Notes under the pieces: model-generated | Seen by the model: the letters and a program-made list of their open reading frames with translations, nothing else | Database searches by the model: none | What the model was told of the DNA's origin: nothing | Part shown: piece after piece, positions 59,405 through 64,000 of the stretch | How the letters are laid out: each line of letters opens with the position of its first letter | How positions within the stretch are numbered: position 1 is the stretch's first letter | From: Bacillus sp. 1780r2a1 | Lineage (GTDB): Bacteria; Bacillota; Bacilli; Bacillales; Bacillaceae_H | Length of the DNA: 64,000 nt | Direction: 5' to 3' | Assembly: GCA_024134725.1 (NCBI GenBank) | Contig: CP099863.1 | Span: forward strand, 739,501 to 803,500 | Position numbers and translations under genes: made by a program

Positions 59405-59568
59405 ACAGCTGACCTCCTTTATCGTTTCATTTCTGTTAAAACAGCTAAAAACTATCATACCATATTCAAATGACTATCGAACAGGTAGAGAGTAAAACAA
59501 CTTGTCTAAGCAAAATGTCGAATATCTTTTGTTCAAACGGGAAAAAGATTATAAAAGGAGGAGAGGGT

Positions 59569-59811
59569 ATGGGGTATATCTTACCTATTACGCCGTATCA
59601 ATCGATTCAATATGCACAAAGAAGCCAGCTGAAAACCTACACTTTGCGAACCGTACAATCTGTCCAGCCAATCGTGAGCTTACAAAATAAGCGAAGCTCT
59701 ACTTTACCTTTATCTTCTATGAACAACTATACGCACTATCGATCTAGGCAAGATCCGCAAGTAATTGAGCAAGATATTCCAAAAGGAACCTATATTAACG
59801 AAAAAGTCTAA
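59569..59811 (+). CDS. Small basic Tyr/Ser-rich protein, unknown
   Basis: 80 aa from ATG 59569, preceded by AAAAGGAGGAGAGG. Begins MGYILPITPYQSIQYAQR; polar, Tyr and Gln rich, no Cys or membrane segment. Composition resembles small spore proteins. A CATACCATA box (59456-59464) lies upstream, but no proper -35 is seen. Not recognised. Confidence 0.7.
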   Translation: MGYILPITPYQSIQYAQRSQLKTYTLRTVQSVQPIVSLQNKRSSTLPLSSMNNYTHYRSRQDPQVIEQDIPKGTYINEKV

Positions 59812-59874
59812 ATATTCTCGAGATGTTAATCTAAAAATAAAGAAGGCGATGCTTTTATTCTGTATTAACAAATG

Positions 59875-60549
59875 CTAATACTTTTGAATAAAGAGTTCAT
59901 CGCCTTGTTGCCATTCTGCGTATAATACTTGTTTAACGCTAGGAATTCCTTGTTTTTCGATTTCTTGATGTAACCATTTTTCTGTAAAGCCTGACTCCGT
60001 TAAATTTTTAGTCAAAATGCGTCCGTCACTGATAAAGGCAATTGGAAGGGTAGGTTGTGTAACAGGTAATTGAAAGTCACCTTTAGTAGGAGCCGCATAG
60101 TCGGACTTTAATAAAACGCTCATTGTGCCGTCCGTTTCTAAGATAGCATATGCTACTTCGCGAATAGAAAAAGCGTTCTTAGAGCGGAGCATGTGCAACA
60201 ATTGATCTACGTCTAATCGGTTACGCTGTAGTTCTCTGTAAGAAAGCTTGCCATTCCGAATAATAATGGAAGGTCGCCCTTCGAGAAACAAACGAAAAGG
60301 AATATTTTTTTGTGTAATAACTTCCGTAAAGTAAATGAGTGCACCCCAAACAGTTACAGCAAATGCAATCTTTCCAATCCCTATTTCAGAATCATACAGC
60401 GCGTTTCCGACCAATTCACCCAGCACAAGCGCTGAAATAAAGTCGAACGTTGTGAGTTGCGTAATGGTGGCGCGCCCCAGTAATTTCGTTAAAAAAAATA
60501 AGCAAACAAAGCCTACAAACAACTCTGAAGCAATTCTGATAAATTCCAT
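59875..60549 (-). CDS. DUF421 (YetF-like) membrane protein
   Basis: 224 aa. Three N-terminal membrane helices (about 7-27, 37-55, 60-78) and a cytosolic domain with the DUF421 marker RPSIIIRNGKLSYRELQRNRLD near residue 95. Related YetF/2Duf proteins influence spore heat resistance and germination. Its placement next to a germinant-receptor operon suggests a spore inner-membrane role (inference). ATG start. Confidence 0.92.
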   Translation of the reverse strand: MEFIRIASELFVGFVCLFFLTKLLGRATITQLTTFDFISALVLGELVGNALYDSEIGIGKIAFAVTVWGALIYFTEVITQKNIPFRLFLEGRPSIIIRNGKLSYRELQRNRLDVDQLLHMLRSKNAFSIREVAYAILETDGTMSVLLKSDYAAPTKGDFQLPVTQPTLPIAFISDGRILTKNLTESGFTEKWLHQEIEKQGIPSVKQVLYAEWQQGDELFIQKY

Positions 60550-60677
60550 TATTTCACCTTGTTTCCATCTTTGTTTATTAGTATGGAAAGATAAATGCTC
60601 TTTTATCCAATGAAATTTGACATGAAAAAGCTATGTATACAAAGAGGATTTTTGCTTGTATCTACATCAAAGCGTAC

Positions 60678-60902
60678 CTACCTCTTTTTGCGTCTGTCCT
60701 TCCAGGAGAAATAAAATGCTTGGACAAAAAAAAGAAGGACAAGTAACCAAAGAGTAAAAGTTTCTCCAATGCCCATTAAGCGAAATGGACTTATAGCATT
60801 GTTTAGCGCCTCATGAACAGTGAATTGTTGAGAAATATCAATAACCAAGGAAAAGATTATTAAACAGCTTAACATTAGAAAAGCAACACCTATAATTTTC
60901 AT
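60678..60902 (-). CDS. Small two-helix membrane protein, candidate germinant-receptor D-type subunit
   Basis: 74 aa with two hydrophobic helices (about 4-24 and 48-66) joined by a polar loop and a basic C-terminus (SWKDRRKKR). Size and topology match the small D subunits found near some gerA-type operons. It is divergent from the ger operon, 132 bp from it. A GGAGTGTG ribosome site precedes the ATG. The D-subunit identity is an inference from size and location. Confidence 0.6.
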   Translation of the reverse strand: MKIIGVAFLMLSCLIIFSLVIDISQQFTVHEALNNAISPFRLMGIGETFTLWLLVLLFFVQAFYFSWKDRRKKR

Positions 60903-61034
60903 CGCTTACACACTCCATTTAAGTAACCTTCCCTTTTTATCTCAATTTATAAAAAGATATAAAATGCAAAATTTCACATAAGAAATCCCTGTAAGGTTAA
61001 GATAATAGAAATAAAAAGAAAGGTGTTTCATTTC

Positions 61035-62636
61035 ATGCCTTCGTTCTTTAAGAATCAAAAAAAACAAAAGAATTCGCATACGGCTAACGATTCTAATTCT
61101 TGCGTAGAATCTTCTCTAGAAGCAAACCGTCAGTACATCGCACGGAAAATGGGTGACAGTTCGGATATAATTGTTCGACATTTAAAATTAGGACTGAATT
61201 TGGAGATAGAAGTTGCAATTATTTATATAGAAGGAATTGTAGACAATCAATCTATTCAAGATTCTTTAATTGATTCTATAACCAAAAAGCCAAGCAAAAC
61301 GAATATAACTGTAAATAATGCTTTAGATGTGATTTCGAAAAGTATCGTAACTACTGATGATTTATCGGTTATTAATAAGTGGGAAGATGTGTTTTTATCC
61401 TTAACAGCAGGTGACACAATTATACTTGTAGATGGAATAAATAAAGTGCTAAGCGCTAGTACTGCTGGGGGAGAAACTCGATCGATCTCTGAATCAACTA
61501 CTGAAATGGTTGTTCGTGGGCCAAAAGCTGCATTTACAGAGTCTATAGGAGTAAACCTAGCAATGGTAAGGCGTATTATTAAGAGTCCTGATTTATGGAC
61601 AGAGTCTTTGAAAATAGGCCGCATCACAAAAACAAAGGTTAATCTAATGTATATAAATGGCGTAGTGAAAGAAGAGATTGTTCAAGAAGTGCGCAGCCGG
61701 CTGAAAGAAATTGATATCGATAGTATTCTTGAATCAGGATATATTGAACAATTTATTGAAGATCAAACGTTGACGCCGTTTCCTACGGTTTATAATACGG
61801 AAAGACCAGATGTAGTAGCAGGAAATTTATTAGAAGGACGAATCGCTATATTTGTGGACGGAACGCCTTTTGTATTAATTGTTCCCGCTGTTTTTATACA
61901 GTTCTTTCAATCTCCAGAAGACTACTATGCTCGCTTTGATATTGCCACATCTATTCGTTTGTTGCGAGTCTTTATGTTTCTTATTTCGCTAACTGCTCCA
62001 GCAATCTATGTTGCTGCAACAACCTTTCACCAAGAAATGGTTCCCACAACGCTCATTGTAGCGATCGCAGCTCAGCGGGAAGCCGTGCCTTTTCCAGCAT
62101 TTATTGAAGCACTTCTCATGGAATTAACTTTTGAAATTTTACGAGAAGCAGGGATTAGGTTACCAAAAGCAATTGGATCAGCCGTATCGATTGTAGGGGC
62201 ACTTGTTATTGGCCAAGCAGCGGTACAAGCAAGTATTGTATCTCCTGCGATGGTTATTGTTGTTTCGATTACAGCTATAGCTAGCTTTGCTACTCCAGCT
62301 TTTGATATGGCTATTTCCGCTCGATTAATTCGTTTTCTATTTATGCTAGGTGCAGCAACGTTTGGTTTTTATGGGATCATCTTAGTTCTACTTTTAATGA
62401 TTGTTCATCTTTGTAGTTTGCGTTCATTTGGTATTCCATACATGGCCCCGTTTGCACCTTTTATACCCTCAGAAAATCGAGATACAGTTATAAGATCGCC
62501 GTGGTGGAGCTTAAGGAAGCGTCCACGGCTAGTGAGTGATAATTCAGTTCGAGAAGAAAACGAAAAATCGGGTCCTCCTACAGGTCGAAATATGAAAAAA
62601 AACGTTTCTCAAGAGGGTGACAACAGTGAATCATAA
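61035..62636 (+). CDS. Spore germinant receptor subunit A (GerAA family)
   Basis: 533 aa. Large hydrophilic N-terminal domain (about 1-290), containing LKLGLNLEIEVAIIYIEGIVDN, and five membrane helices (about 300-480), then a charged C-terminal tail. GerA-type A subunits act in the spore inner membrane with B and C subunits to sense amino acids or sugars. ATG at 61035 follows AAAGGTG; a GTG at 61023 is the alternative. First gene of an A-C-B operon. Confidence 0.95.
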   Translation: MPSFFKNQKKQKNSHTANDSNSCVESSLEANRQYIARKMGDSSDIIVRHLKLGLNLEIEVAIIYIEGIVDNQSIQDSLIDSITKKPSKTNITVNNALDVISKSIVTTDDLSVINKWEDVFLSLTAGDTIILVDGINKVLSASTAGGETRSISESTTEMVVRGPKAAFTESIGVNLAMVRRIIKSPDLWTESLKIGRITKTKVNLMYINGVVKEEIVQEVRSRLKEIDIDSILESGYIEQFIEDQTLTPFPTVYNTERPDVVAGNLLEGRIAIFVDGTPFVLIVPAVFIQFFQSPEDYYARFDIATSIRLLRVFMFLISLTAPAIYVAATTFHQEMVPTTLIVAIAAQREAVPFPAFIEALLMELTFEILREAGIRLPKAIGSAVSIVGALVIGQAAVQASIVSPAMVIVVSITAIASFATPAFDMAISARLIRFLFMLGAATFGFYGIILVLLLMIVHLCSLRSFGIPYMAPFAPFIPSENRDTVIRSPWWSLRKRPRLVSDNSVREENEKSGPPTGRNMKKNVSQEGDNSES

Positions 62637-63837
62637 TAAGAGAATTTTTCTATTAATACTTATACTTTTTCTTTTAACAGGCTGTTGGAGCAAAAAAGAG
62701 TTAACCGACTTGGCACTCGTAGCGGCAATGGGTATTGATAAAACAGAAGATGGAAAATATGATGTAACACTTCAAATTATCAATCCTAGCAACGTAGCTG
62801 GAAGTTTTCAAGGAGGAGGAGGTTCTCAAAGTCCTCCTGTTACGATATATTCAGCTCAAGGTGATAATTTAGTTGAGGCAAGCAGGCGGGCTTCAACTAA
62901 AATTTCCAGAAGGTTATATTATGCTCATACAAACCTTGTTGTAATTGGGGAGAGGCTTGCAAAGGAAGATGGCGTAAACCTTTTAATTGATGCATTAGAT
63001 AGAGATCCAGAATTCCGAATTACCTCTACCTTTACAATTGCAAGCGACTCAACAGCTGCAGCTCTTGTCAAAGCATTAACTCCTATTGACAAAATTCCAG
63101 CAAATAAAATTTTAAAGACCTTGGAATTTTCTCAAAGACGGTGGGGAGGAACGATAAAAGCATCAATCCAAGACGTGATGAAAGGTATTCATTCTCCTGG
63201 GAAGCAAACCATTGTTTCTGGATTTCGTATAGTTGGTAATGAAGAACAAGCACAAAGATTAGAGAATCTGGAGGAGAGTGCACCAAAAGCAACGCTCCGC
63301 GCTGCTGGAATTGCAGTTTTGAAGGAAGGGAAGTTAGTAGACTGGCTATACGGAGAAACAGCAAGAGGAACAGTATGGATTCTTGATAAGGTTCAAGGTA
63401 CGGATATTAATATCGATTGGGAAGGCACTAAGGAAGCAATAGCTTACCAAACGGTTCGTCAAAAAACAAACGTATCTTCACAACTAAAAAGCGGTAAGCC
63501 TCATATGACTGTTCGTACTCGTGTGGAAGGAGAAATTGGTGCATTAAATGTACCAATCGATATAACGAATCCAAAGGTTATTAGAGAAATTGAAGAGGCG
63601 GTTGGGAAAGAAATTAAAAACGAACTAACGAAAAGCATTGAACATGCACAGAGCAAAAAAACGGACGTTTTTGGCTTTGGAGAAGTTGTGCATCGTACCA
63701 GTCCGAAAAAATGGAAGAAATTAGAGCCTGAGTGGAGCGATGCTTACTTTCCTGAACTAACTGTGGATGTGAAAGTAGAGGCCTATGTTCGTAGGGCAGG
63801 ATTACGAAATAAATCGTTTCTTTCAGATGTAAAATAG
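62626..63837 (+). CDS. Spore germinant receptor subunit C (GerAC family), lipoprotein
   Basis: 403 aa. Signal peptide with lipobox LTGC (Cys20), then the C-subunit hallmark CWSKKELTDLALVAAMGID. It overlaps the A gene by 11 nt. The GTG at 62626 has AAGAGGGTG upstream; a GTG at 62617 is an alternative. The lipid-anchored protein sits on the outer face of the spore inner membrane. Confidence 0.95.
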   Translation: MNHNKRIFLLILILFLLTGCWSKKELTDLALVAAMGIDKTEDGKYDVTLQIINPSNVAGSFQGGGGSQSPPVTIYSAQGDNLVEASRRASTKISRRLYYAHTNLVVIGERLAKEDGVNLLIDALDRDPEFRITSTFTIASDSTAAALVKALTPIDKIPANKILKTLEFSQRRWGGTIKASIQDVMKGIHSPGKQTIVSGFRIVGNEEQAQRLENLEESAPKATLRAAGIAVLKEGKLVDWLYGETARGTVWILDKVQGTDINIDWEGTKEAIAYQTVRQKTNVSSQLKSGKPHMTVRTRVEGEIGALNVPIDITNPKVIREIEEAVGKEIKNELTKSIEHAQSKKTDVFGFGEVVHRTSPKKWKKLEPEWSDAYFPELTVDVKVEAYVRRAGLRNKSFLSDVK

Positions 63838-63860
63838 AGATAAAAGGAGGTGCCAATGAA

Positions 63861-64000
63861 ATGGAGAAAGCGAAAATTAGTGCTGTTCAGCTCTTTGTCT
63901 TAATGGTTCTTTTTCAAATGGGAAGTGCTTTGTTGGTACCTCTTGCAATGGATGCTAAGCAAGATGCGTGGTTAGTAATCTTGATGGGGATGATTGTAAG
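63861..64000 (+). CDS. Spore germinant receptor subunit B (GerAB family), cut by window end
   Basis: The first 46 codons read MEKAKISAVQLFVLMVLFQMG...QDAWLVILMGMIV, the start of a GerAB amino-acid-permease-like membrane protein: short cytosolic start, then membrane helices. The ATG at 63861 lies 8 nt after AAAGGAGGTG. Another ATG at 63856 is in a different frame. The gene continues beyond 64000. Confidence 0.85.
   Translation, partial: MEKAKISAVQLFVLMVLFQMGSALLVPLAMDAKQDAWLVILMGMIV

Noticed and set aside
59470-59568. Upstream extension of the 80-aa gene at 59569
   Set aside because: No ribosome site at the earlier ATG; strong AAAAGGAGGAGAGG lies before 59569.

Overview
The window looks like a chromosomal segment of an endospore-forming, low-GC Bacillaceae species, most likely a Priestia (Bacillus) megaterium-type organism. 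Reasons: AGGAGG-type ribosome binding sites with frequent TTG/GTG starts, spore coat and germination genes, a T-box, a RoxS/RsaE sRNA, and a gene order that follows the Bacillus subtilis yjzD-yjaU-yjaV-comZ-yjzB-fabHA-fabF-yjaZ-yjbA-trpS-opp-yjbC-spx-yjbE-mecA-coiA-pepF-yjbH..yjbQ-fabI-cotO-yjcA-spoVIF-yjcD backbone. No rRNA, tRNA, CRISPR array, prophage or insertion sequence was seen. The species assignment is an inference.

Layout. 1-8.9 kb: carbohydrate island with a truncated Na+/solute symporter, an AraC-type regulator, and a galK-galE-galT-GH42 beta-galactosidase operon behind two cre-like sites. 8.9-14.1 kb: yjzD, yjaU, yjaV, comZ, yjzB and the FapR-type fabH-fabF operon. 14.1-18.4 kb: an inserted beta-glucoside module (GH1 phospho-beta-glucosidase, EIIBCA permease, divergent GntR/UTRA regulator) with a palindromic operator exactly filling the permease promoter spacer. 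18.7-27.9 kb: yjaZ, yjbA, trpS with a T-box, and oppABCDF. 28.1-33.1 kb: yjbC and an RND efflux pair on the minus strand, separating yjbC from spx. 33.7-40.7 kb: spx, a TerC protein, mecA, cardiolipin synthase, coiA, pepF. 40.7-47.8 kb: a small membrane ORF that seems to start at AUA, the RoxS sRNA with a Rex-like site, spxH, truncated globin, lytic transglycosylase, CYTH protein, small alarmone synthetase, NAD kinase, pseudouridine synthase, prpE. 48-52.5 kb: mgtE, a CPA2 antiporter, and FapR-controlled fabI. 52.6-57.1 kb: a spore-surface cluster with cotO, yjcA, unfamiliar coiled-coil and Cys-rich proteins, tiny proteins, yjcZ and spoVIF, several behind SigK-like promoters. 57.1-64 kb: a UvrD helicase with a CoiA-like zinc domain, a DUF421 protein, a tiny two-helix protein and a gerA-type germinant receptor operon in A-C-B order, cut by the window end.

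How the genes work together. The gal cluster forms a lactose/galactoside-to-UDP-glucose (Leloir) pathway. fabH, fabF and fabI share FapR-like boxes. The spx, yjbH(spxH), mecA, comZ and coiA neighbourhood links oxidative stress proteolysis with competence. The right end is devoted to spore coat and germination. Dispersed elements of about 190-240 bp, each beginning with a different terminator hairpin, recur at about 1.3, 18.4 and 51.4 kb. The most interesting unexplained items are the AUA-start membrane ORF, the dispersed hairpin elements, the remodelled coat locus, and the palindrome array upstream of oppA.
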